The position numbers and the translations under genes are program-made. From Neoechinorhynchus agilis (taxonomy: Eukaryota > Acanthocephala): DNA of 64,000 bases. Positions within the stretch are counted from its first letter, which is position 1, and the number at the start of each line of letters is the position of its first letter. Of this stretch, positions 11,892 to 25,110 are shown in pieces. Under the pieces are notes generated by a model, which saw only the letters and a program-made list of their open reading frames with translations, did not search any database and had not been told where the DNA came from. Location: NCBI GenBank assembly GCA_051530055.1, contig CM121341.1:12648001-12712000 (forward strand), given 5' to 3'.

Positions 11892-12626
11892 CTACTCGGC
11901 GGCTTGGGTGTTCTCTTTTTTCGCTTCCATTTCGTCGAATTCTTTTATAAGTTTATCGACACCATGTCGCCGTCTTCTTATCTCTCCCCAATTTCGATAA
12001 TTGTCAATAATTCGAGCCCGGACGGTGGATAGTCCACTCAGGTCCTGATCAGGATGACGACGTTCCCAAATCATCCTATGTTTCTGCTTCATCAAGCATT
12101 TGGCTGCAGTAAATGGGTATCCGATTTCTCCATCTAAAAGGAACTTTAACAAAAGCATCCATAGCTTCTACTCTTACATTTTATAAAGTAGTTTGTCTTT
12201 GCGATCTCATAAGACTCGATCATTTTATCGCACTTGAGAATATAATCGAGTTTATAGATCCTTTGACACTCCTTTACTCGACGATTAAGCAATTCGAGTA
12301 TGCGTCCATCGACGCGTTTATCGCGTTTGGCTTGGATATCGGCTTCAATTTCACAGATAGCATCACCGATCTCACATTTGTCAATAGTCGGAACGCGATT
12401 GTACCTCTTGTGGTAGTACGGATACACTGGACCGCGAAACCGCTCGACGAAATTAGCTTAATGATAATCGATATCATTTCAGGCGATGGATCGGCTTAAG
12501 ATCACCTCTAAACCATTTGACGGGACGAACGTACATCCACTCGGAAGTGAAGTCAATGAACTTTACGAGAGGACTGACATCCTTATCATCCGTTTTGTCT
12601 TTAAGAACCTCCTTGCGAATCGACAT
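11892..12626 (-). CDS. NDUFB10: NADH dehydrogenase 1 beta subcomplex subunit 10 (PDSW)
   Basis: This is an accessory subunit of mitochondrial complex I. Three exons are readable: 12626-12506, 12456-12178 and 12133-11892, with introns of 49 and 44 nt. Together they give a continuous protein starting MSIRKEVLKDKTDD. Family text includes EWMYVRPVKWFR, PYYHKRYNRVPTIDKC, EIEADIQAKRDKRVDG, RRVKECQ and AAKCLMKQKHRMIWERR. The paired cysteines typical of the subunit (DKC...DAIC, KEC...LKC) are present. The N-terminus has no obvious presequence, as in other animals. It is divergent from SF3B5; a tandem repeat fills the gap between them. Confidence 0.93.
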
Positions 12627-12982
12627 ATCTACAAGGAATAAAGATCGGTTTTTCAGGCCAAGTCACTTTAGAGATACTTTTCTCGGTTTAAGGAGAGAAA
12701 TCGATTCGCATCTCGCATTATTCAAAAAAAAACACAATAGGAGAGAGAAAATGTGGTCCGAAACCCTTCTTTTTTGGAGATCCCGTGTTACATTTTAAAA
12801 CATCAATTGATACAATGCGCATTCTTGCGGTTTAAATGATAATTAGACCTGACCCTCGTATCTACAGTACAAAATATTGATTTGTCCCTTAAAAACGTCG
12901 AATTCCGCGAAATTTAAGTTAAAAAACTCAGCACTTATAAAGAAAAAGAAAAATGATGGTTTCGATAATGATACAGACCGGG

Positions 12983-13690
12983 TAAAATTCGCTTTAAAAA
13001 GATTCAGTCATATTTAATTTTTTGGACAGCAAAAGCATTTAAAAGGTAGAACCATAAATATTTCCAATTTGTTGAACAAAACAAACTAATTTACGCTCAT
13101 CCTGACAAAAAGGTTTTCCCGAATTAATAAAGTCAACAATCGGAGTATTAAAAGCGCTTTTTGGCGATTTTATAAGTACGAAATATTCGAAAATTGCCTA
13201 GGACAAAATCAGGAAATAGAGTTTTATTAAATAGCTGCTTGGTAAAATTCGCTTTAAAAAGAGTCAATCGTAAAACCATAAATATCGCCGATTTGTTGAA
13301 GAAAACAAACTAATTTGCGCTCATCCTGACGAAAAGGTTTTCCCGAATTAATAAAGTCAACAATCGCAATATTAAAAGCGCTTTTTGGCACTTTTATAAG
13401 TACGAAATATTCGAAAATTGCTTAGGACAAAATCAGGAAATGGAGTTTTATTAAAATAGATGCTTAGTAAAATTCGCTTTAAAAAGATTCAATCGTAGAA
13501 CCATAAATATTTCCGATTTGTTGAAGAAAACAAACGAATTTGGCTCATCCTTACGAAAAGGTTTTCCCGAATTAATAAATTCAACAATCGGAGTATTAAA
13601 AGCGCTTTTTGGCACTTTTATAAGTACGAAATATTCGAAAATTGCTTAGGACAAAATCAAGATGCTTGGTAAAATTCGCTTTAAAAGGAA
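12983..13690. repeat. Tandem repeat, about 3.1 units of 202-260 bp
   Basis: Units begin at TAAAATTCGCTTTAAAA at 12983, 13243 and 13468, and a fourth partial unit begins at 13670. Unit lengths shrink from 260 to 225 to 202 bases, mostly through internal deletions in units 2 and 3. Each unit contains GGTTTTCCCGAATTAATAAA and AAAAGCGCTTTTTGGC. The array sits in the gap between the 5' ends of NDUFB10 and SF3B5, so it could affect a shared control region. No coding potential was seen. Confidence 0.9.
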
Positions 13691-13890
13691 GAAGATTGAG
13701 ACAACGATCAGTCTTTCGTGTGGCGACGCTAGAGAAACTTTTCTAAGTACCGATTTTGTGGATTTCAGATTCGAAAAACCGATCGAAAGCGTTCCGAATT
13801 GATATAAAATCGCTATTTCGGAGGGGTTTTTCTTCGTTTACACAATCACTAGATAGATACTTGGCGTTTCCGATATTACATCGCTCAAGA

Positions 13891-14148
13891 ATGGGGGATC
13901 GGTACAATATCCACAGTCAACTTGAACACTTGCAGTCCAAATACATGGGAACCGGACACTCGGACACGACAAAATGGGAATGGCTCACCAATATTCATCG
14001 GGATAGTTGCGCTTCCTATATCGGGCACTTCGATCTGCTTAGCATGATGGCTATTTGCGAGAACGAAACAAAAGCAAGGGTCAAGTTCAATTTGCTCAAA
14101 AAGATGATTCAACCATGCGGCCCACCTCCCGTCAAACTCGATGAATAA
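13891..14148 (+). CDS. SF3B5: Splicing factor 3B subunit 5 (SF3b10)
   Basis: This 85-residue intronless gene encodes the smallest SF3b subunit, which sits in the U2 snRNP and supports branch-site recognition. The start MGDRYNIHSQLEHLQSKY at 13891 matches the conserved family start; the open frame upstream is not conserved. Further matches are GTGHSDTTKWEWLTN, HRDSCASYIGHFDLL, ENETKARVKFNLL and MIQPCGPP. The length equals the human protein. Confidence 0.96.
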   Translation: MGDRYNIHSQLEHLQSKYMGTGHSDTTKWEWLTNIHRDSCASYIGHFDLLSMMAICENETKARVKFNLLKKMIQPCGPPPVKLDE

Positions 14149-14369
14149 ACGATTGGAAGTGTGCACCTCCACTTACTTTTTTCTTGCAAGCCAAAATACA
14201 CATTAGCTCGCTTGTGAGGATTTTGACAAGGAAAACAAAATCCCAAAAACGAATTTGTCCATTCTCTTGATTCTCACCTTCATTTGGTCTTCTCATGTAT
14301 TTGCTTTTGTTCCGTAAAAGAAATCAAATATATCTCGCGTTTGCGAGTGATTTAAGTTCCTCAGCAAAC

Positions 14370-14470
14370 AATCATGAAACCTTGGGAAAATGTAGGAATT
14401 GTCCGAGAAATAAATCATCGGTGAATTTTTGAATCCCCGGGGGTGGCAAAACTAAGAAGAAAAAACACAA
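14370..14470 (+). repeat. Short dispersed repeat, also at 30.8 kb
   Basis: GGGAAAATGTAGGAATTGTCC and CCGAGAAATAAATCATCGG, followed by GTGGCAAAACTAAGAA, recur with small changes at about 30796-30865 on the same strand. No function is evident. Confidence 0.45.
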
Positions 14471-14599
14471 CTTTAGTTATTTTCAGGTCACTAATATGTC
14501 GGATTTGCACAGATTTCGATACCTGAGGACGGTAAAAACTATTAAAGAACGATAACGATGTAAACAAGGCTTCGAACATTCTATCACTAAAAAACCCAT

Positions 14600-17500
14600 C
14601 TATTTGGTAAGTCGTATATAATCATTCAAAATCTTTTCAAATTCCTCTTTCGTTCCAAAGTGATTCTCTAGATCTTTCGACAGTTGAATCGTGCGTTCTA
14701 CCTGCTGATCGTCATTATCACCGATTTCGGATACGATTTCCAGAGTCTTAAAGGTGGGGCGAACTTTTGATTATATATATATTCAACAAACACACGTAAA
14801 CTTTGAAAAACGTATTCATAAACAACCACTGACCTGTTCTAGATATTCAGAAGCATCGCGGATTCTGTATATTGCATTCTTTGTTTTCTCGTCAATCGAG
14901 TATCCAGCGTACGATTTCCTATTATCCATCATATTTTTGATATCTTTAATGTTTTCTAAAGACAATGATTATTGAGCGTAACGAGATAGTGAATTAAATC
15001 TTTGAAAAAAGAGTAGTTAAATAACCAATTTTTAGGAAAGTGACCAATTAAAAATCCGAAATGATGCTAATTAACCTTGAACGCTATTATCAGCTTCGTC
15101 TTTTACAAAGCTGATGTACTCGTTTGCTCCTCCGACGGCAATAACGTTCTTTTCATCTAAATGCAAAAAATGCAAAAAACGTCGTAACAAACTAGAAATG
15201 CTTACGAAATACGACTTGGACCATTGAACAACATTTGTCTCCCAGTTTGATTCGACTGATGGGTCCATGTGATTGATCCATAAAGTCCCATTTTGATAGA
15301 TAACCGTCGGCATGGATGGTAAAGAAGTCGGAAACCCGCGTCCGTGACCATTCCACACCTTTGATAGTAGTTTCTGTCAACTTGTAATAGTATTGACGAA
15401 AGACGTGATTTGAATAATAGACTATGATAGCGTCTGAATGACCGAAAAGTATGAGATTATCGATGAATGGAGAGAATGAGCAGTAAGTTGTCTTTGGTTC
15501 TTCTTTTAGTCGATCATACCATATTGATTTCCCAACTAAAAATGTTCGAGAACGTGGCCAAAACAAAATTCAATTTGACTCGATCTAATTTCTGTAAAGG
15601 TGACTTTCTAAAACTGGTTTTACAAAATAGAAACTAATGTGCCAGAAAAGCACTATAATTGATTTCGAAAAAAATGGAAAAATACAGGGGTAAGAAGATT
15701 TTATTCAAAGATTAGCACATAAAATAATGTCCCCGCAATACTTTTTTTCTGAGTGTTGCGACTGATACTACAATTTCCTTCCACTTACATGTAAACTGTC
15801 CGTGATCTTCAACTCCAATGCCGTTTAGCGAGACCAAAGCAACAATTCCCTTTTCGCAGAATGTCAGAACTGTGTCAACCAATTGATTATTTGATTTTGA
15901 AGAAATATTCAACAAGGACATAGATACGGAATCCGATGCCTGAGGCCCACATAAAATATCTATGACTCGTACGCTTTTGTTTTCAACTATCATTTCATTT
16001 CGTATTTCAGCATCAGGTTTCCAGTGTTTGTCTAAACACATAAATCTCTTTTGTGGAAAAGTTTCACATTCCCAATATCTTATATTTGTTTCATAATCAT
16101 GTATTAATTCACTAGAAGCGATTGCCCATTCACTCACTGTCCATAAATGCACCTTTCTTTTTTCGTTAAAATGAAGTTATTAGTTGCAAATTGAAGCAAT
16201 GATGTTACCTATCAGAGGATAATGTCAAAAATCGGCCTATATTGGTCTTTGGAACGTCGTCGTTATCAGATTTGGCCTGTACGAGACACATCGTAAATTT
16301 GCAGAAGGTGCAAACTATCGATCAACGGAGTTACATTTTAATCCCCCCTGGCCAGAAGACTAGGTTTATAAAACTGATTCTGAAATGCCTATCAACATGA
16401 ATGAGAGGCGTTGTGTATTAAAACAAAATTAACGGAGTTAAATGGACCATTTTAAACTTGCACAGTATTTTATCACTGCCATCTACTTCATAAGAGAATT
16501 CTATGTTTTAGATTTCCTTTAAAGACACTGCTATGGGATAAAATTTCAAAACCACTCTGCATACAAAAAAAGGAAGATTTTGATCTTTTTAATTTCACAA
16601 AATAACTTTTAGTCGGACTTAAGCGATACGTTAAACTACTCACCTTTTTCTGTTCATTCATTTCCATCCAAACGATCCTTTGAATGGCTCCTTGCGTTGC
16701 TTGACTAATACAATCGGGCCATAAAACGTTTCTTGCATTTTTAGGTTCAATATCGTCTTGAGATATAAAGTCAGAAGTATGAAATTTATGATTGTTTTTA
16801 TATTCATTAATGAGTTCTTCGAGTCTTGTAATCAGCATCTCTAATTGGTTTTTTGATTCTCCAATTTTAATTTTGTTCTGTGCAACGTTCTTCTTTTGAA
16901 CAGCAGTGAGCTCTTGCTGATGAAATTCCAAAAGAGAACAGCATTCGTTTGTAAAATTCTCACAAAAATCATCGAATTCACATTTAGTTTTATCGATTAA
17001 ACCGGCAGCGAAAGGATAGGCATCCATTAAATCTTCAGAGAATCCGCCAAATTGACTACTGTTAACCAAACCGACGAGCTTTTCTTTTAGATTGAGTAAA
17101 TCGTTCATTCGCTGTTTAACGAGCACTTTTGAAAAAAATTGCGATGGTAAATTGAACAACGCTACACGTCCGTTGGCACATCCAATAGAAAGCACGCTTT
17201 CATCAAATGGACAAAATGCCATTGAAGTTACGTCTTCAGGCGTTTCTAGGAGAACCTTTTGAAATTCGTTAAATATCAGTTCGCAAAATACTCACTCGAG
17301 CTGTTAAATTTGCGCCGAGCACGAATACATGGACAAAAGATCTGATTTGATTACTGTCCGAACTATCGAATGAAACCAACATCGTATCTAAGGATGCAAG
17401 ATCCATTATCTATTTAAAAAATAAATCGTAAAATACCTAATCGAGTAGGATGTCGCACCATGCACACGACTTCACATGGCAGCAATACGTTATGACATTG

Positions 17501-17735
17501 AACATGGTGAATAAGGGAAATTCTCTTTTTAAAATTGAGAGAATTTAAATCATCGTTTTCGAAATCAATTTTGTCTTCAGATTTAAGCCCAGCATGAATT
17601 ACGAATTTAATATCCGTCTGGCACGAATTATGTTTCATTAGTAAACTGCAATCTACGATTTTGTCCTTATTTACATCAGTTTGATAAGTCAATTCGTTTT
17701 GTTGTTTAAGTTCACGATCCTGTGAATATTCCTAA
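14600..17735 (-). CDS. Axonemal dynein intermediate chain, DNAI3/WDR63-like
   Basis: This multi-exon WD-repeat gene has introns of about 40-50 nt. In order, it shows QTD-type motifs (NELTYQTDVNKD, SCQTDIKF) near 17.65 kb and VRHPTRLGIL. Next comes the DNAI3-like repeat TPEDVTSMAFCPFDESVLS then IGCANGRVALFNL near 17.2 kb. A helical insert follows (16.8-17.1 kb), then GAIQRIVWMEMNEQ (16.7 kb) and ECETFPQKRFMCLDKHWKP (16.0 kb). The last part has FSPFIDNLILFGHSD, GVEWSRTRVSDFFTI, HADGYLSKWDFMDQSHGP (15.3-15.5 kb), KNVIAVGGANEYISF (15.1 kb) and a charged helical tail ending NDYIRLTK at the stop (14600). DNAI3 is the IC140-type chain of inner-arm dynein I1/f, so motile cilia or flagella are implied. 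DYNC2I1 is the main alternative. Confidence 0.65.
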
Positions 17736-19027
17736 ATTGAAAAGCGCGATGTACTGAATTAAGTGAAGACGATATCGAGCCGTCGAACCTTTGTTAGCAT
17801 TGTCCAAACATAAATAAGACACAACTTTTTATCCTGGAAGCTGAGACCGTCTAATTTATTCAACTCAGCCAAGCACAAGTTCCACACATTGGCAAAATGT
17901 TTAAACTGCGGATCGGACATTATCTAAAGTTTTAAAAGTGCTTTAGTATACTAAAATTTATTTCTCTACGTTTTTAAGGATTTCCTTATTTAAATCAAAA
18001 GGGTTGATAGCGAGTAAAAGGTCAAGAAAGAGATTCCACCTTGAAATCGTCTTTATTTTTGTTGATCGTTGTTTAGATAAGTGTTTCTAAAAGGACTTGA
18101 GATATGATGATTTATGATTGGAACATACCTTTGAAATAAATGAAATCAAAAGAGGATCCGTCGATAGGACAAAATTGGATTCGTTACCGACGTAAACGAG
18201 TATGCACTTTACATCTTGAGAATCCTGATGAAAAGATATAATAATGTTTTTAATTATCTATAGAATATATTGTCATACTTTTAGCATCGAAGACGTTTCA
18301 AGAAAGTCAGATTTGTTCTGAAACTTCACAAGATCGTAAACAAATACGTCCTTGTTGTAGACAAGCATGTTGTTAAATGAATCACAATGCTTGCCAACAA
18401 CGCAATCAAATCTCTGTTGCTTTATCGCATTCAATTGTATAAATCGATACAGTTCAGCTTTTATGTTGAACATTCAAAGAATCAATTAAACTAGATATAC
18501 TTACGATTTCGTTCCAATAAAAGATTCAGCGGAAAATATTCTGCTGGAAACGGTTGAGCATCTTCTAAATACAAAACATCTTTGAGCTCAGCCTTAACAT
18601 CGTCCATATCAGAATTCAGTTTTTTCAATTGATCACTGTTGAATAGTGTTGACATAATTTGGTTTAACCGATACACGTTATTGGCTTTATAAAATTATCA
18701 TTATTTTGCGCCAAAAAAACCTCACATGCAAACCATTAATGATTTTCATTGCTACTGTTTCCGGCGCTTCGACAGAGGAACTTGCATTATTCGATAAAGC
18801 AACATAGACTTTTGATTTTGATGCTACTTTATTTAATGTGTGGGTTTCGGAATATTTATCTAAATTTAGTAAAATTAATTTCTAAATAGTGATAGAATTA
18901 ACCAAAGAAAGTGCCGAGCCAGCGTAATCTTTGACCCGAATGCATTAATAATTTTCGTATCTGTTTCCTCAGAATAGCAGATTAAACACCTCCAATGCAC
19001 GGCGGCTTTAAATAACCAGAAGTTCAT
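17736..19027 (-). CDS. Unrecognised exons, possibly the 5' part of the same gene
   Basis: Several exons are separated by short introns. They run from a candidate start MNFWLFKAAVHWRCLIC at 19027, through INAFGSKITLARHFL, VASKSKVYVALSNNASSS, MSTLFNSDQLKKLNSDMDD (18.65 kb), YNKDVFVYDLVKFQNKS (18.3 kb) and ILVYVGNESNFVL (18.2 kb), to NVWNLCLAELNKLDGLS (17.9 kb). The last exon ends ...WTMLTK with a donor that is phase-compatible with the acceptor at the first DNAI3-like exon, so one transcript could include both. The text does not match the DNAI3 N-terminus I know, and one inner junction (18.67-18.73 kb) does not resolve in phase. Function unknown. Confidence 0.45.
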
Positions 19028-19374
19028 TGCTGATATCGTTTTCAAAGCTTCATAAAAGTGTGAGTAGATTTCAATTTATTAGAAAATCACTTTATAGGCG
19101 CCTAATGGAACCTTGAACAAATCTCAAAATCGAAATAGCATTGTAATTTATGATTGGATGGATCAGTTACTTTATGCAAGCAAAATGATGCAGAGGTTGA
19201 GCGAAACGAAAATTAATGCTGATAAAGTCGACGAATATTTCAAAAAAGTAATATAATTTTAAGAGCTGTTCATTTGGTTTTAGAAAATTGTGGCGGAAAC
19301 GCTTCGAAATTAGTGTGGTAGATAAAAACGTTCTCGTCCTATCAAAGATCGATTTAAGTGCGTGACATCTATTT

Positions 19375-22300
19375 TTAATGATCATCTATTTCCTTTTTTG
19401 CATCAACTATAATTCCACTTATTTCCTCGGTTTCATCGCCGTCCATCTCATTAAATCCGCATACTTCAGAAAGATCGGACCATAAAGAAGAACCAAGTTC
19501 CCGAACAACATAATCCTTAGTCATTTCAAACAGTTTCTTATCGTTTTCCCGATTAAAAAGTCCAGCCGTGTGCATCACTAACATGACATTCTTGAGACTC
19601 TCGTAAGCGGATTCTCTTAGCATTTCCAAGGAAGTATTACCAGCTACCAACAAATTCCGGATACTTGACAACAAATGCAACCAAAGTTTCAAAAACTCAT
19701 TTGTAGATCCAAGATTTACAAGATGTTGAAGAAACAGTCTACACGCAAGCTGACATATTCGAATACTAATTTCTTCAAATACGAGGTTGTGGGAATTGAT
19801 GATTTTCGATAAACGATCAAGAAGCGGAAACAGGCTTTCCGTAAACATAATATTCCATCCAGTTTTGTCGAAAAAGTCCCGTACTTCTGATTGAGCGATG
19901 TCCTTTTGAAACAGATTCAGAGCTTCAGCGCGAATTGGTCGTCGATGGTCGCAAATTCTATGGGTATAAATGGAAAAAAAGGTTTGATAAAACTTTGGGA
20001 GTGAATCTTGTGAATAATCAGTAGGAGGGACGAGTTTCACGAGGCGATGAATGACTTCAAGAAGTTGCAAAGTCATCATAAAATTTCGAGATTTTAATCA
20101 TGCCAATCTTGGTTGCACTTCAAGGAATTTAAAAATGAAAAGGATTTAACGAAATGATTTTCAATAGAACAGGTGAACAAATTAGAATGGCGTATAAGGA
20201 TTTATGTTGATTGTCGTTTCGCCGGCCCCTATTTCCCCAAAGCGCAATATGAAAATGCAAACGAATTGCAAATATGTATGCGGAATTGAGCTCAAAGATC
20301 TAAGAGTTGCATTTAAAGATTTAGTAATTCCACGGCTAAAAAGTTTAGTCAACCCAGGGTTACATGAATAGATCATCCGGCAAATTTACATGATGAACGG
20401 ATTCATGAGCCTCGATGCAAACATCCATCACCCTTTGCGTCAGATCGAAGCAATGTGTAAAGTTGTCATCGGAAACTCGATTGCCACTAACCACCGTCAT
20501 CAGGAGCTCACAACTCTTTTCCAAGAGGTCATAATCGCTGTTGTCCTTCAATGTGTTTGAGCTCAAAGAAAACCGCTCAATTAAACCAAATACAATCTCC
20601 CATTCTACTTTGCATTTAAGTACTGTGATCTTCACGGTTTCACAGATAGCGTCGCACACGTCTCGTCTAATGAACTCAAATACCTGACCGAATGATTTGA
20701 ACAGTCCAAGAGTTTGAACAACTTCCTCGGTACAATCGTTACGTCGGAGGATTTCCACACATAGTCTTAATGTTCCGATCGCAAATCGCTCAAACATAAA
20801 ATCGAAGCTTTGGTCAACCTGCTCGGATGAGAAGAGCGATTGAACCAGCGAATGAAAATAAAACCAAGTTTGACGAACGCGGTCGCGGTTCTTCATAAGG
20901 ACACGAGTCAGCAATTCAAAGTGGAAAACACAGCGATGTTCCAGGGAGCCGGATTTGAAACGATCAATTCTTATTGAAAGTGCTTGGATCAGTTCGATGA
21001 GGGTAGATAAAGGAAGGAATTTGGTGTCGGTCAGTACGGCTTCCATATCAAGGCGGTCAATCAGTGGAATTACCGATTCGTAGAAGGCATTATTGAAGGA
21101 ATCTTCGAATTGGTAAAAAGTTTAAAAAAGGAAAAAATATTAGAACACCCAAAGGATCAACAGTTTAAAAAGCTATAATCTATGACATTAAGCGTGACAG
21201 TATCATTATACATTTAAGAGTAATTGTAGCTAAAGAAAATCCAAAAGATGCTAGGAATCAATTTTGTTTGATTGGCAAAAAGGATATCCGTTAAGCTGCC
21301 CATTGAAGATTAGCATCATTTACGAACTGGATCTGCAGGAGTCGTGTTATCATTTCTGAAGAATGATGAGAAAATGCTCATTTCTTGAACGGGGCGACTA
21401 GGAACGTCATTTGCGATTGATACGGTTTTATGTGTGTTAGATAAAGTGGCCTGAGTCTCTAGGAATTGTTTGGGAAGCGCTCCAGTGTTAATGAAATAAA
21501 CTATGACAACGTCCAATATACGATTCCATGTTTCAGCGCAGAAATATTCAGCCTGTTCATTTTACCGGGATTCTTCTCTTTTAACGCTTACAGAAAAGAA
21601 TCTCGGGCATATGAAGGAACCTAATCAACATATCAAGTGTTTTGGTCAATTTCTCATCCGATCGCATTTGTTGTCTAACGTTTTCACCAGCACTATAGCA
21701 CAATTTACATGCCAAACAAACAATCTTGTTGATTACATCACCTCTTGAAAATTGAGTGGCAAGCCTTAGACAACATTCAAGTAATACTAAGCATTGAGTG
21801 GAAAGTTCGGCGTTGGTTGACGGATACAGTGACTCGACGGTGCAATCAATAAACCCGTATGCACATATAAATATATCTTCATGGCACGATTCTAGTTCAT
21901 TAATTGAGGAAGGAACTTGTGGAAGATGATGGGATGTCAATACCTTCCAATGATAATCTTCACGGATTTGTCCCTGTCGTTCGGATGGCATGACAATTTC
22001 TTGGTTTTTTATCCCATGGTAAATCTCTTCCAGCATCCTAGAATCGAAATCTTCATTTGTTGAAACCTCGCCGCTTGCCGTGTTCATTCCTTTCAAATTT
22101 TGTTTAAATTGTTCAACATCCATCGGAGTGAACTGTCGCTTTACGTTATGATTGTGCTGATCAACATTGAGCATTATTATCGAGTACGCGAGAGTAAAAG
22201 CCGCATCACGACTATTGACCCCATACTTTTGTCCATTCAATTTATGCCATTTTGCTGCGAACCCGTCCAAAAGAATAGAAATAAGGGGAGCTTCGCCGGG

Positions 22301-24657
22301 CAATCTAAAAGCCTCCAGAAATTGCCTTAAGGCCTGATCGATTCTTTGATCGTTAAAATCAAAACATTCGATGTAGGCCATCATTACTTGTGAATTAGCT
22401 CTGTTACTGATGTAGTCACCAATAACGCGTTTGTTAAGACTTTTTGTTGAGTGGAAAAAAAGAGCAATTTCTTGCGGAGACTGTGGATCTTTGATAACTC
22501 CTTTATCTGCAAGGTATCTAATGCAAGCTTTTGGATTGCTGTGACTCATCTGCGGGCTTGATGAGGAATTTTGAGCTTGCAAATCTTCTGTGCCATTAAA
22601 TAATTCAATTGCTTCCATCAATAGATGCTTTCTGGTCCGTACACGCTCCATCATCTCATTATGCCGAGAATCCGATATTTGTTTTACTCTCTTATCAAGG
22701 GATTCCATTAGATTTAATAGCAATTTTAACGACGTTAAGGAAGATTGAATCTTCTTTGTCGATTGAAAAGAAGTTATTTCACGGTTGGACATTGGAGTTT
22801 GTCGAACTAGCAATGCAATCTCACATGTTGAGAAACCGTGAAAAAAATCAGGTGTTTAACAAAAAGTGGCTTCCTTTTAACCGCAAAAAATACGTGTAAA
22901 TTCAGTTACAAAAAATACTCAGCAGTTTGTAGTATGTAAAGCAATTTAAAGGTATTGTAATCGTGATTGATTATTTTGCACCCTTTGAAGGTGCCATGGC
23001 ATTTGAAGCGTTGACAACAAATAATTAATTTCAAAATTCTACCTTGGAATTCTTGGATTCTGTGTGGAGAAAAAGTAACTTATCGCTCTATTTAAAAAAT
23101 TAGGCTGATTATTTTTCACTTTTAATTAACCAAAAACTGCATATGGTGGTTTTTATATTGAAAGCGACCATTCGGTTCCGATCTTTGACCAGCAAAAAAG
23201 GTTAAAAATCGATTTAAGCAATATAAACAGTCACGAGTATTGAAAAATAAGCGTTAAATGGAAAAAAATGAAAAGTTGTTCGAATTGACAACAGATAGAA
23301 TCAATTTTAAAGGCCATTGTATAAAAACCACTAATATCACGGTTTCTTCCCCTAAGCAAGTTACCATTACCTCGAAGAGATTAACGCGTTCATATTGGCA
23401 ATCATAGTTAGCGAACATAAGATCCATAGCATTGGGCAATGCACATAACACTGCAATAAAGCTGAGAATATGTTCAGCCTTTACTTGAATATCATTTAAA
23501 TCATCGGTAACTGGTTCTGGAACGCCAGAATATGAAAACAGCTTTAGAATCGATGTTTTGGCTGATGCGCTTGTGTTCATCGTAATCAGAGGACCTGAAT
23601 CAAGCATCAACCTATACTTCATAAGAACTTTGAAGAGCTTTACGATCAAATACTCGAATTCTGCAATAAACCGAAATCTGAAAGCATCCAGTAGGATTAC
23701 AATAACGTTTAGGACGGAAGAGAAGAAAGATTCTGAATTGGTTGTAGTCAGTAGATAAGCAAAGGTTAGGCATGTATTTGTTTTCAGATGTTTTCCCAAA
23801 GATCGGCAGCTTTGCATGATTCCACTTTCGCATCCGGTACGGATACTTTCTTCAAGTAGCTCAAGGCCGACACTCGTCATGAGTACAGTGTTTTTGGGAT
23901 CATGCGGATTAATGATTGACGATAAAAACAAAATAAGTTCATTTAAGAATAATAGTGTGTCATCGGGTGGTTCAAATTGGACGTTTATACATGGATGTGA
24001 GAATCGACGTTGTAGGACTCGATTCCGACTGAATAGTCTCCTTACAATCTCTTCAAGAACATGTCTAGTTGTTCTCCGGAGTAGCTCGCTTAGCTTCGGT
24101 TCGAAGCATACTCGGAAACAGGATTGAACAATCTCTCGCACATTATCAATAGACATTTCGTTCAGTTTGAATTCACGGTCATTTATGATGAGAATTCTAA
24201 GTACCATGACAATCTTCATTAATATTACTTCATCAGTCACATTATCGGTTCCGTCGAATTTTGCTCGCGTTACTGAGGTACATATTTTGTTCAAGAGAGA
24301 TTGGTTACGCCCGTAGTTCACGTGGTATGCTACAAACGGGCATGTTAATAGCTTCTCAATACACGAGAGTGCAACATAAGTAAGATGGCCGTTCACTTGA
24401 CTGGACCGAACGATCACCAGGAACGGAGAGAATAGATGGAACAACCCGTCTTGATACTCAAGATCATCCAAACGACGACGAATCAATAGATTTTGTCGGA
24501 TGTTTTCTAGCCTTGCAGAGATCTGCTCTATAGGACTGTCCAAGGAACTAGATCCAAAAAGTAATGCCCGCTCCGATCTACGTAAATGATTGAGCATTGT
24601 TTCGACTTGGCGTATCGATGTCAATAGGCCCGGATGTGAACCACGGAAGGATGCCAT
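19375..24657 (-). CDS. GBF1: GBF1-type Sec7 Arf guanine-nucleotide exchange factor
   Basis: This large Golgi/ERGIC Arf1 exchange factor is needed for COPI recruitment. Exon 24657-23371 carries the N-terminal DCB/HUS region: GTDNVTDEVILMKIVMVLR, VQSCFRVCFEPKLSELLRR, NYDCQYERVNLFE, all GBF1 text. Exon about 22880-21590 holds the Sec7 domain with the catalytic glutamate in FRLPGEAPLI and the hydrophobic groove LAYSIIMLNVDQHNHNVKRQ, NLKGMN, then IKNQEIVMPSE. HDS regions follow at 21516-21316, 21046-20360 and 20079-19375, including KNRDRVRQTWFYFH, FLQHLVNLGSTNEFLKLWL and YESLKNVMLVMHTAGLF. The tail is short, without the Pro-rich end of vertebrate GBF1. Exact junctions at 23370-22880 and 21590-21040 are not resolved. 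Confidence 0.9.
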
Positions 24658-24899
24658 CTGTAATCGAAGTTTGGTCGTTTGTTGGTACACAACGCGCTTT
24701 TTAATATTGAGATCTTAAACAATTTATAGTGATTTTTGAACACATTTTTGGCCGATTTTGTTCTTAGTGAAGAAGCGCATTTAAAGATGTACTATGAAAG
24801 GTACGGCTGAAAAATTGAGTTCCATAAATCTGAAGCTGTGGTAAGCCAAGGAATGCGGAAAAATGGGAGACACACTTAAAGCTGCATGCGAAATGAAGA

Positions 24900-25110
24900 G
24901 CAGCTCATTAAAAAAATCAGCAAAGGAATTTTTTGTAGGAAAGACATTGTAAATTTAGGGTTGGTTATGATATTAAGCAAAACTACTATTCAAGTGTAAC
25001 TATTTAAATATTTATCCTCGTAAAGTGCTACAAAAAATAAATTTACCGAAGAATCTAGAATCGAAAAAATATATATAAATTAGAATTTAAATTATCTTGC
25101 TATTTTGTGT
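24900..25110. other. AT-rich spacer
   Basis: This is non-coding, AT-rich sequence between the GBF1 upstream region and the 3' end of the lysine-rich gene. No motif was recognised. Confidence 0.3.

Noticed and set aside
12983-13690. CRISPR array
   Set aside because: The repeats are long, adjacent and without unique spacers; the genome is eukaryotic.
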